From Bugulina stolonifera (taxonomy: Eukaryota; Bryozoa; Gymnolaemata; Cheilostomatida; Bugulidae), in NCBI GenBank assembly GCA_935421135.1, contig OW285187.1, forward strand, positions 36,272,818 through 36,336,817: 64,000 bases of DNA, in the 5' to 3' direction. The notes under the pieces were generated by a model. The model was not told the origin of the DNA, ran no database searches, and saw only the letters and a list, made by a program, of their open reading frames with translations. Below, one piece after another: positions 29,401 to 39,500 of the stretch. Made by a program: the position numbers and the translations under genes. Each line of letters starts with the position of its first letter. Position 1 is the first letter of the stretch.

Positions 29401-30339
29401 TATAATTGGTTAAATAAATCAGTTATTGAGGGGAATGAAACTACCACATGAAGCAGACAATATATTAGTTCAGTAGCCTTTGATTAGCCAATCATATCAT
29501 TGACCTCTGTATTAAATATTCAAATGTGGAGATTCCAGAGAACCTCCAGCTATTTACCTCTCTGACGCACATCATTATGTAGCTAGTCTATTCTATAGAC
29601 TACTGCCCTATGCTCTCCACTCACGAATTAACAGTTACTAATAATGTGTGATAAGACGGGTCTATATTATGTCGAGGTTAGGGGTAAGAGTGGACAACTT
29701 ACAAAATGAAGAGAATACGACTCTTATTTTTTGAGACTGCAAAGTATTTGCTTGTTATAACATACATAACATAAGTTTCTTATCAGTATTTAGTTAGTGC
29801 CGCTATCTAATGTTTATCCAGTGACTGTCCATTTACAATATAAGAGCAAATAACTCTCAAGCCAGTCCCTTGGAAGCTGAAGTAGTTGTTGGTCAAAGGA
29901 CCAGGTAGTGGGTTGGACTACTAGTATGATGCTGCATATAATAGAGCTGTATATACAAGTACCTGTCTGCCACCACCTGCACATTGTAGGATGGCCATGT
30001 ATGTACAGCGTTATGTTAGCTGTGGTGGTATAGCCCACTAGGGTGAACCAGAAAGGTAGGCTACCACAGGCAGCTAGAAGTATGTGACTATGTGAAACAT
30101 CAATATTCTAACCAATGGTCCTACTTACAATATTATTGGTGGAATGAAGCCCTCTTACTCCAGTAGACATTCAATAAATAGACCAGTCAGGCCTATTAAT
30201 CAGTATTGTAAAATGTTTTTAAAATTAACAGCTAAAGAAACATTCAGAGTAAACCTGATGCCTGTGAAATACACGCATGTGAGTAGATCATATACAATAA
30301 TGTTATTAATACGTGTACAGCTTACATACCTTGCTGCAT
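23402..30339 (-). CDS. THEG-repeat sperm microtubule-associated protein
   Basis: Six exons on the minus strand: 30339-30330 (start, MQQ), 28006-27844, 27728-27600, 24769-24626, 24425-24170 and 23722-23402 (TAG), about 340 residues. Phases agree at every junction. The protein is a string of THEG motifs, in which a Thr/Ala-x-x-Pro-Arg core is followed by Leu and Ala, as in ATPRVEALAQAK, CTPRLEQLAQPKK, CSPRLESLAVAKE, ASPRTLELARCK and CPPRISELAQPI. This is the pattern of testicular haploid expressed (THEG/SPMAP2) proteins, which bind sperm axonemal microtubules. Two adjacent exons share YYYSCGRDS / FTYSCGRES, showing an internal duplication. The first exon supplies only ten coding bases and rests on phase and splice-site fit. 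Exons 2-6 are firm. Intron 3 is a 2.7-kb satellite seeded by the exon 4 acceptor. Confidence 0.85.
23738..24145. repeat. 31-bp minisatellite in a THEG-like intron
   Basis: About thirteen copies of TGAGTGTAGTAATACAGATG plus TTATAGAAC fill most of the intron between exons 5 and 6. Confidence 0.92.
24763..27440 (-). repeat. Satellite seeded by the THEG-like exon 4 acceptor
   Basis: About 100 units of 30-34 bp. On the minus strand a unit reads ACAGTATTACTACAGTATAC, then ACATTGTA and ATAAC or GATC. The real acceptor reads ATTGTAG/ATCACAGTATTACTACAG, so the first 18 exonic bases and the acceptor AG match the unit. Copies with GATC in place of ATAAC (26178, 26470, 26930) keep the acceptor. Between 25384 and 25562 the unit orientation is reversed. 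Confidence 0.95.
25230..25562. repeat. Perfect-type palindrome inside the satellite
   Basis: The repeat direction flips at about 25387. The right arm mirrors the order of variant units in the left arm: AATAC, then the rare AGTAC (TAGTAGTACTG / CAGTACTACTA), then AATAC, then AATACAC. This is therefore an inverted duplication rather than random reversal. The arms are about 150 bp with a centre of only a few bases. Orientation returns to normal at about 25563. Confidence 0.85.
27731..27775. repeat. TATATACTG/CAGTATATA palindromic microsatellite
   Basis: Short self-complementary run directly upstream of the acceptor of THEG-like exon 3, which on the minus strand ends ATACTGTAG. Confidence 0.7.
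28040..28142. repeat. 21-bp minisatellite
   Basis: Five near-perfect copies of GATATACTACTGCCGTACTG, about 40 bases upstream of the acceptor of THEG-like exon 2. Confidence 0.93.
28690..29115. repeat. Tandem repeat of about 70 bp in THEG-like intron 1
   Basis: Six copies containing GGCTACAGCACACAGTCACT, then AGGTGTTCTACTGTATGTAC and AGGTAATAGTGTACATG. The remainder of the intron, 29116-30329, is AT-rich with no further feature seen. Confidence 0.9.
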
Positions 30340-31168
30340 GTTGACTCTAGTGACAAGTAAGCACCTGCTGGCAGCACTAAGCCATGAGTGTTAATAGAGT
30401 GACAGAGGATGCAAGGTGTCACAGGTGAGTACTACTGTTGCTATGAAGGCAGAGCTGAATGTGTCGATGAACCAGAAAACCTATGACTCTATAGTAAAGT
30501 GTTTAATGTGATAGCAACAATTCTATAGAGATTTTATTGATTCAGTCACGTAGCCTTTGTTCTTAGGTATTGGAGTGTATAACCACCTATTATAGGACAC
30601 CCAGCTAGTCAATGAATAGAGGAGTAGCAGTTAGTCCTCAGTCTAGAGTTATACAAATAGATAAATATATAATATTATACAGCTTGTATGTGTATACAGT
30701 ATTATTATAATTATATACAAACAATGTCCATGTGGAATAATAGAATAATAAAGTATACATAGGATCATGTTATTATTTGAACAGTTCAATATAAAATACT
30801 AATACATGAAACAAATAAAAATGTACATACCTATAATTTATGATTACTAAAATATTAATATCTAGTATTATATTGTGTAGGATTTCATTATATGCACAGA
30901 ACATGTAGTCCTAAAATTATATGCTGTACTTCCCTCATGATATAAAAGAGATTCAGTGTTGTCTCACCTTAACCTATGTGACAAGATAAAGGAAGATAAC
31001 TCCTGGCAGTGGTGTAATACCAGTAATAGTCATCCTTGTACTATTTCCATGTTGTATTGAGCACTTGGTACCATGTATAAGCACATGGTATGTCTGTACC
31101 AACATTAGACTAAATTCTAGTCCGTATAATAACCTTAGTAGCAGAGTCCGGACACACAAGCAGCACAT
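30340..31168. other. Gap between NAF1 and the THEG-like gene
   Basis: Holds the 3' flank of NAF1 and the promoter or leader of the THEG-like gene, both on the minus strand. AT-rich, no other gene seen. Confidence 0.4.
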
Positions 31169-34100
31169 TCACTGGTTATTGTTATCAGTGGCTGGAGTAG
31201 AGGAGTTAAAATCAGTCTGCTGCACATACCTCGTATCAACAAAAGGTAGAGAGGGGGCAGGTGGCGCTCCGGCGTAGTACTGAGAGTCATGCTGGGTCCA
31301 AGGGCTACCATAATTGGACCAGCCAGAGTGGTACATGGATGGGGAATTCCAGGATGGCATAGAGGGGGTTCCCCACATATTATTATCTGGATGGTAGGGA
31401 GGGTAGGTGTGCAGTCCCGTATGTGACGGAGGTGCAGGGTAACAGGGTGGTCCAGAGAATGTCACGTTGTGAGGTCTCACTCTGCCACCTGGTGGCTGAT
31501 GAGGTGCTCGGGGTGGGCGACTGGGGACTGTGGACTGTCCTCCATTCCTACAACACAGAATTATACTATTCTGAGTAAAAGAGCAGAAACGGCATAATGT
31601 TCAGAAACAATAGTTACAAGTTATATTACCAGTTAAATTATATTCCAGTACACAAAGTGTATGTTTAGCGTAATACATGGTGCACATTGTACATACCTTT
31701 GTGCATGTGTGCTGGCCTTTATTGGTTTAGCTTTCTTCAAGTTAGCCCCATCTTCGTTAAGTTCCTCAGGCTTTCTATTTTTAGATCTGAGTTTAGCTTT
31801 AGCGGTACGTTCTTGTTCATCATCAGAATAGTCTATAAACTAAAGTCACAATACTGTGTAGGTAACCATTCACAGCTAACCCACAGAGAGAACCAATCAC
31901 AGCTAACCTACAGAGAGAACCAATCACAGCTAATTCAGAGAGAATTAACCAATCACAATTACCTGTTCAGGAGGTTCATGGTTCTTAGTCCAGGAGGCAT
32001 CAGATCCTTTACTAAACATAAAAAAAGTATTTAGGTAACAGTACACGATATACAGGTATGTAATATGTAGTATTTATATAACGGTACACGATATACAGGT
32101 AAGTAGTATGTAGTATTTATATAACAGTACACGATATACAGGTAAGTAGTATGTAGTATTTATATAACAGTACACGATATACAGGTATGTACTATGTAGT
32201 ATTTATATAACGGTACACGATATACAGGTATGTACTATGTAGTATTTATATAACAGTACACGATATACAGGTATGTACTATGTAGTATTTATATAACGGT
32301 ACACGATATACAGGTATGTACTATGTAGTATTTATATAACAGTACACGATATACAGGTATGTACTATGTAGTATTTATATAACAGTACACGATATACAGG
32401 TAGGTAGTTAAATGGCAGAGAGAGAGAGAGAGACTCACGCATTCCTTAGCCTGTCCACAAAGACATATGTAGTGAGAGACTTCTCCTCTCTGGGTGCGTA
32501 GTATACCATATCAGTGACTTTCACCTTAAAACTCTCAACGTCCTCTACGCTGTTATACCTGATACTGTAGAACGGAGAGATGACGGGCCCAAATGTTTCA
32601 AAAACCTACATGTACATTACATAGTAACACACACTGGATATAGACAGCTAAACACCTATCTAACAATGTTGTATATCTACGTACATGTACACTTATAGTA
32701 ATAGTATGATATAACATACCTGTACTTACATTACTTACACGTCACTTACCTTACCCATATATTTCCTCCCCTCACCGAAGAGCGCAGTATCTTCGTCTAA
32801 AGCAGGCGTACCGGTGTTAGCCTTCACCACCACTAAAACAGTAAGTAGGTTAAATGTATAACAGCTTGGTATACTGTATTAAACCTAGGCAGAGTTGAGA
32901 AGAATTGAGGCGTTTGAGATGTGGATATGGAGGAGGATGGAGAAGATCAACTGGGTAGAAAAGGTCAGTAATGAGAAGGTACTAGAGAGAGTAGGAGAAC
33001 CTCGTAAGTTGGTACAGACAATTAGGTCAAGGAAAAAGAGATGGGTGGGTCATGTACTATAAACCTCACCCAAACAGTCTACTATATACACATTACTATT
33101 CTATAAACCTCACTCAAGCAGTCTACTATATACACATTACTATTCTATAAACCTCACCCACACAATCTACTATATACACATTACTATTCTATAAACCTCA
33201 CCCAAACAATCTACTATATACACATTACTATTCTATAAACCTCACTCAAACGGTCTACTATATACACATTACTATTCTATAAACCTCACCCAAACAATCT
33301 ACTATATACACATTACTATTCTATAAACCTCACCCAAACAATCTACTATACTTGTAACTGTGCCGAGTTGTACTAACTCTACATTCTCATCAATGGTAAT
33401 CTTCAAGTCTTCTATAGGAGGTAAGTCATAAAGAGTGATCTCTCCTGGTACTATAGGTCCAACTTTATCTAAAACCTTCCTCTCCCTACAAATCATACTT
33501 TGTATGAAGAAACTAAATAATGGCAAAAGAGTACAATAAGCTATGGCAGTCAGAGTACAATACTAAATCTACCAAAAACTAGTATAAAGCTGATGCAACT
33601 AACTTGGTATGAACAGTCTGGTTCATCTTCAGACTATCTTCGCCACCACCAGGTTCTCCGTCAGCGTCGGAGCTATCGTAGTCACTGGTGGAATCCGATG
33701 ACTCGGCATCCGAGCCCTCAATCTTGACACATTGCTGCATATTATTGAATGATCCGAGTACCGTTACGTCACTGTGTGCGGCAACTGCAGGCTCAGATTT
33801 TACACAGTTTAAGTCCAACTTGTCACAACTTGGACTATTTGAAGGAACTGCAGTGTGTGAGGCAGGTGATGAAATACAAGATAATTCATCACAAGTATGT
33901 GAGGAACCGTGGTGAGTGTCAACAGGTTTGAGCGACCCATCATGTGATACCCATCCACTAGTATTACGCTGTGTGTCCATGTCTAAACTTGAGGTTTCTG
34001 TATTATCCTCTGATACATTCAACACCTTACCGCTAGCTTCTATGTTACCGTTTGACACACTCAACACCAAATCACTAACAACAGATGTAATAACTGGATT

Positions 34101-34202
34101 GGTGCTTGAACTAGCGTCTGTTACAGGGATCGTTTTTATGGGAGAAGATAATGATCCATCTACACCATTATTAGAGTCATTTGTCATCCTGGATGACTCC
34201 AT
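31169..34202 (-). CDS. NAF1: H/ACA RNP assembly factor NAF1
   Basis: Seven exons on the minus strand: 34202-33604, 33485-33334, 32832-32750, 32605-32439, 32011-31963, 31839-31697 and 31547-31169 (TGA), about 523 residues. All junctions are GT-AG and phases agree. Exon 1 encodes a Ser/Asp-rich, low-complexity N-terminus. Exons 2-4 form the Gar1-like barrel: LPPIEDLKITIDENVELVQL, GTVTSIVDCL, TGTPALDEDTALF, then VFETFGPVISPFYSIRYNS and VTDMVYYAPREEKSLTTYVF. Exon 5 holds the family motif KGSDASWTKNHEPPEQ and exon 6 DYSDDEQE. The C-terminus is Pro/Tyr/Gly-rich. NAF1 binds dyskerin and brings H/ACA snoRNAs and telomerase RNA into RNPs before GAR1 replaces it. A premature exon 2 donor (GTATAG at 33351) would delete SIVDCLG, so the GTGAGG donor is preferred. 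Its length is close to that of vertebrate NAF1. Confidence 0.93.
31855..31960. repeat. 27-bp minisatellite in NAF1 intron 5
   Basis: Four diverged copies of AACCAATCACAGCTAACC with ACAGAGAG occupy most of this short intron. Confidence 0.85.
32030..32405. repeat. 47-bp minisatellite in NAF1 intron 4
   Basis: About eight copies containing GTATTTATATAACAGTACAC and GATATACAGGTATGTACTAT, followed by a short (GA)n run before the donor at 32438. Confidence 0.93.
32885..33060 (+). mobile_element. Non-LTR retrotransposon fragment (RT C-terminal part)
   Basis: The plus strand encodes [20 protein letters not shown] and continues to RSRKKRWVGHVL. This is the C-terminal region of a reverse transcriptase ORF and is very close to the larger copy at 37530-38450. 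It is truncated at both ends, sits antisense in NAF1 intron 2, and abuts the junction repeat. Confidence 0.85.
33058..33360 (-). repeat. 44-bp array amplifying the NAF1 exon 2 donor
   Basis: Six to seven copies of a 44-bp unit. On the minus strand each reads TATAGTAGATTGTTTGGGTG, then AGGTTTATAG. The authentic junction is TAGATTGTTTGG/GTGAGGTTTATAG at 33334, so about 16 exonic bases and the whole donor are repeated into the intron. Several copies keep GGGTGAGG and others have GAGTGAGG; all retain a GTGAGG donor core. Confidence 0.93.
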
Positions 34203-34399
34203 GAGAAACCTGGAATATATTACATCACATGAATGATTATATAAGACTTCTATTAGCCTATATACCTACATAGGCCCTAACCGAAAAATACCACAAATAA
34301 TGAATAAGCCTATAAATAGTTATCCATGACAGAACTCATTGTCTGTAAATAATCTATATACAATTGGTAGCAGAGAAGTACAAATCTACAAGTAAGGCA

Positions 34400-34738
34400 T
34401 AGCTTGATACCATATGCACTCTGTGGACTGGTACATATGCACTCTGTGGACTGGTACATATGCACTCTGTGGACTGGTACATATGCGCTTTGTGGACTGG
34501 TACATATATGCACTCTGTGGACTGGTACATATGCGCTCTGTGGACTGGTACATATGCACTCTGTGGACTGGTACATATGCACTCTGTGGACTGGTATATA
34601 TGCACTCTGTGGACTGGTATATATGCACTCTGTGGACTGGTACATATGCGCTCTGTAGACTGGTACATATATGCACTCTGTGGACTGGTACATATGCCCT
34701 CTATGGACTGGTATATATGCACTCTGTGGATTGGTATT
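34400..34738. repeat. 23-bp minisatellite upstream of NAF1
   Basis: About fourteen copies of CTCTGTGGACTGGTACATAT plus GCA. Open frames run through it on both strands but are repeat by-products. It lies between the main NAF1 start exon and the candidate upstream exons. Confidence 0.95.
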
Positions 34739-34745
34739 CTCGTAC

Positions 34746-34995
34746 CTCTTCTTCTTTAGCACATATGAGAGCTCAGAGCAAGGGGTATGTCTCATCTCTT
34801 CACAGTTTTTGATCAGCTTTGCTGTGGTCAGGTTTCATACCATATATATATATTAGCACTTATGTACAATGTACATTCTAGTTTAGTGTATTGCTTTGAT
34901 CTTTCGTACTGTCCTAGAAAGAATTCTACCATGATAGGCTGTAGACTTGGCATATAATGTTTGGGGTTCCCCTTAGCCGCTGCTCTAGTAATCAT
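34746..34995 (-). CDS. Candidate 5' exons, possibly a NAF1 N-terminal extension
   Basis: Two stretches on the minus strand look coding and are phase-compatible with each other and with NAF1 exon 1. They are 34995-34875 (starting MITRAAAKGNPKHYMPSLQP, then a Phe/Tyr-rich part to YTKLE) and 34821-34746 (KLIKNCEEMRHTPCSELSYV, then LKKK). The second would splice at AGAG/GTACGAG to an acceptor (TTCCAG at 34210) just upstream of the NAF1 start Met, in frame through RFL. The first donor (T/GTACAT) is weak. The extension is not a part of NAF1 I know. It could instead be a separate small gene or chance. Confidence 0.35.
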
Positions 34996-35020
34996 GGTAT
35001 TTGGTTGCCTCGCATTCATC

Positions 35021-35154
35021 ATATGTGACCCAAGCGCTCATTTTCGAACCTCGCATGCACCAGTCCTCTACTTCTTCCTCCACTCATTCGAGTGCCTCCA
35101 AAACTCAGAACTATGTGCGCGCGAGATCCGAAAATGGCCGCCTGGGTCACATAT
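35021..35154. mobile_element. Short inverted-repeat element (MITE-like), about 134 bp
   Basis: The ends are ATATGTGACCCAAGCG and its near-perfect inverse CGCCTGGGTCACATAT. The interior is unrelated and more GC-rich than its surroundings. No target-site duplication is obvious. Confidence 0.65.
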
Positions 35155-36577
35155 TAGCATGCTAGCACCTCGTTGCACTTTTCATTAAACATAATATGAA
35201 CAAATAGGTCATATCCACTGGTCTTGTGGAGTTTGTGTAGATCTCCTATTTTAAATTCACTGAGCGCCACAGATATACCAGTTCTGCCTCTCAGACCACA
35301 TATGAAATAGACTGCATGGCGTTGTACCATCTCAATGTCATATACTATAGCCTATTTGGTGTTCGAGAACCGGGTCCATATGCATAATAAGGCCGAAGCA
35401 TACTCTACATGTGGGCAGCACAAGCTTGTATATGCTAGACACTTTACTAACTGAGGAGCACCATGCAGTAATGACAAACAACCACAATGATAATCATGTC
35501 ATGAGACATGAATTGAAATAAAAATCACTAACTAAGACAATGATTAACGGTATTATTTCCTTTTGATAGCTGGGTGGCTACTTGAATTCAATTTCGAATA
35601 CAAACAATTTTTATTTTATATTAAAAATGAGAAATTAACTTAAATTACACATTAATGATTATTATTATATTATATTTATATTATTATATTTAAATAAATA
35701 ACATAATACTAATTATAATAAATAATTACAAATTTAATATTTACTTAAGTTATTTATTCATATTTTTTTATTATTAAAAACTAAAAAGTTTATTTATTAT
35801 AATTATTTTATAATTATAATATTCAATATTTCGTAACAATAAACTAAGTTTATTGTGACAGTGACAGTGACAGATCAAAACTTTCAAGTTTAAAACTTGA
35901 AAGTTTTGATCTGTCACTGAAAGAATTGACTTGTAACTTGAAGAGTCACAACTAAGAGTTGGCCATGAAAACTTGAGTTTCCAAAATAAAACTTGCACAC
36001 ATCTCTGGTATATAGTACACTAGTCTATATAAATACTAGTTGTACAAAAATAACTCTCTCCCAGTCAGCTGATCGCAACATGCTCTTCTACAAGAAAGGA
36101 AACCAGAAAAAGCAATAATTAATTGGGATAGTTACAAATTCCCGTCTACATCGGATTTAGTATAAGTACTTGTTTTCAAAAGCATAGCCGATGCGTTAAA
36201 GGCGCTAGTCTGCATAAATATGTGTCAGAGAGACGACAACTCTAGCATAACCCTCTGACACCGCCCTCGGTTTTAACCGAGCCGTTATGCACCGCACCAC
36301 AATATAACTTCATGGTCCAACCACAGTTTTGAATTCTTTCTATGGGACCAATAGCAAAGAGACGGGCAATTGGTGCGGGCTGTTTCGCGGCAATAATGCA
36401 GTACCTAGACATTTTTCAGCGATCCCATGTGGCATCTGATTTTTTAAAACTCAAAATCAAAACAAAAACAAATCAAAATGATAACTTACAATATTTTACT
36501 GCCCAGTTTACACTGATCGTGGCTTAATCTGATACCACTTGGTATTTAAAATACTTGTTTGATTTAGTGAGCCGAAC
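35155..36577. other. Spacer between divergent NAF1 and PKMYT1
   Basis: Non-coding and AT-rich, with a short hairpin at 35865-35919. The segment 36180-36420 is less AT-rich and includes TTTCGCGG at 36384, an E2F-like core. That would suit a cell-cycle gene such as PKMYT1, but it is only a motif match. Confidence 0.4.
35865..35919. repeat. Perfect 27-bp hairpin
   Basis: CAGTGACAGATCAAAACTTT CAAGTTT at 35865-35891 is exactly inverted at 35893-35919 with a one-base centre. Confidence 0.9.
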
Positions 36578-39500
36578 ATGAGCACTATAGAAATAATGCC
36601 TGCTATCCCAAATGTTAATGTGCCATTGCAAAGTCCACACCGTGATCGTCGACCGGCTCCAAGGTTTTTTATTGATACCAAAACCTTCTCAACGAAAAAG
36701 GTACTGTAATTTTCGTTATATCGGCTGTCATTGTGATGTCTAGTTGGCAAGTGGAATTTTTTAATTGCTTTAAATGCCCATTTCATCTGTCAGGAACCAG
36801 AAAATAAACTCTGGGTCTACCTACTCTATTAAACTATAACTATTACTCTCACTCGTTACTCACTCGTCGTTATTTATAATAGAACATTCTATTATCACAT
36901 ATTGTGCAAGTTGAATGCCTCATTACTAACAGTGTGCTACAGTGAAAAGGACAATACTACAGCATATTGCTGATTTACTTTCACTCGGAATAGCCAGTTC
37001 TTATATCTCGTATTGTTACTCAGTTGGAGTAACGACTGACTCTGCAATCCGAAGGGGCGGATGTATCTATCACTAAGATCCGAAGAGCATAGAATCAAGT
37101 CACTAGAAAAGAGGCGCCAGTTTTTCCATATCAATCTATTTCATGACATACACGCTAATGAACATCCAATGATTTAAATGATTCAATGCGTTCTAATTCC
37201 TTTAACTCTTTGTACTCTAGAGCTAACATTTATCTGCAGAGTTTTCTGATTAGAACATCAGAACAGGAGAACTGGTGGCGGAACGATATAATATGCTGAC
37301 GAACTGAAGGTCTCAACTTTTCTTCAAGATTTAACCCTACATTGTATGTTGAATATTGCAGGAAAGAGGCAACACACCACGATCTAATCAATACCCTCGT
37401 CCACCGATTAAGAGTTGTCCTCCCATCAGCAGAGTTTTCCAGCATTGTGCAGGAGCTTCCTCTAAACCAAGGATTGTCTCATTCAAAGAGTCTCCAAGTA
37501 ATTGTATCCTTTCCCAGTGTGCGTGTGTGTGTTCCGCCCTCGGGCAGGTCCTTCATCATGCTCCTCTCTAAAACTCTCTATCTTCCGCCTCTCTCTTCGT
37601 ACTATGGTATTCCTTTCCACTCTTTACGTCATCTAACATCATCATTCTTTTTCTCCCTCTGGGTCTCTTCCCTTCCATCCTTCCTCCTATTACATCCTTC
37701 ACTAACCCTTTATGTCTCTTTTTCCTTGACCTAATTGTCTATACCAATTTATGAGGTTCTTCTACTCTCTCTAGGACCTTCTCATTACTGACTTTTTCTG
37801 CCCAGTTAATCTTCTCCATCCTCCTCCATATCCACATCTCAAACGCCTCAATTCTTCTCAACTCTGCCTTTCTGTTAGTCCATGTCTCTGAGCCATACAT
37901 GAAGACACTCCATACAAAACACTGTATTAATCTTTTCTTTAAGTCAGATCTTAAACAACCTGTGAATAGAGTCTTGTGCTTCTCGAACGTGTTTTCACCC
38001 ATCGCTATCCTCGCTTTAATTTCTCTCTCACAATAACCATCCTCTGTTAATATGCTACCTAGGTACTTGAAGTGGTTTACCTGCTCTAGTTCTTTTCCAT
38101 CTATCATTATACGCACGTTGCTTGCTTTCCTGCTTATTTTCATAACCTTTGTCTTCTTGATGTTAATCCGCATTCCATATTCCTTGACTACTCTGTTTGT
38201 ACCCTCCATCATGTGCTGTAGTCCTGCTTCTATGCTTGCAGTCATTGCTAGATCATCGGCAGATAGATTCTATGAATTGACCTCCTACTTTAACTCCCTC
38301 TGTCATTTCCTCCAAAGAATCACGTATCATAGCCTCGGCATGGATGTTAAACAAGACTGGTGACACCAGACATCCTTGTCTTACTCCTCTTCTAATGACT
38401 GCTCCCTCTGTCTCTCCTACACTTGCTCTAACTATGGCAGTTCCCCAGTATTGAAGTATTAACCAATAATTTCACAGTAGGGCCTATTACTTGCTTTGCA
38501 AATTCTCAGATGGACCTTTAGGTTGCAAATGTTATTGGTCTATAATGAAGCAAACCATCCTTAGAATATTAACTCACTGCAGCTTTACTCATGGAAATGG
38601 TGTACTTAACTTAGGCTGTGCGTTTGTGCCTTCCATGCCAAAAGAAAGTGTGAAGACTGAGTGCTAAAGTTTTGTAGTAATTGAAACGTAGGTTACTAAT
38701 ATACCTTATATCTAATTAACAATTTGTCTTCTGAATTATGTCCTTGACCGAGTCGTAGCGCTGAGTCCTCTATTTGAGGAAGGGAGGAAAGAGTTATATT
38801 TTCAGCAGTGCTTCTGTATTGAGAAGAAACTTGGTGCTGGGTCTTTTGGAGATGTAAGTAGACTGTACTTACAGTGTATGTAAGTATACTTGGGAATGTA
38901 TAATGCATTCACCTATACTTACAGTGTATAATACAGTCACATATACTTACAATATATAATACAGTCACCTATACTTACAATATATAATACAGTCACCTAT
39001 ACTTACAATATATAATACAGTCACCTATACTTACAGTGTATAATACAGTCACCTATACTTACAATATATAATACAGTCACCTATACTTACAATGTATAAT
39101 ACAGTCACCTATACTTACAATATATAATACAGTCACCTATACTTACAATATATAATACAGTCACCTATACTTACAATACAAAATATATGTGTATGTCTTC
39201 CACCCATTAGAAACAATGAACTCTCCTTTATGCAGGTATATCAAGTAAGGAGTAAAGAGAGTGGTAAGCAGTATGCTGTGAAGAGATCGAGGGAAAAATT
39301 CAAGGGGGATCTGGATAGGTAAGATTCATCTATTGCATGGTAAACACATATGCATATATGATACCATACTGTAAACACATATGCATATATGATGTCATAC
39401 TGTAAACACATATGCATATATGATGTCATACTGTAAACACATATGCATATATGATATCATACTGTAAACACATATGCATATATGATATTATACTGTAAAC

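Noticed and set aside
33340..33352. GTATAG as the NAF1 exon 2 donor
   Set aside because: It would remove the conserved SIV...L stretch. The GTGAGG donor at 33333 restores the expected domain and the correct phase.
34310..34812. Several frames on both strands across the 23-bp repeat
   Set aside because: By-products of the minisatellite. Only the end near 34746-34821 has non-repeat coding-like sequence.
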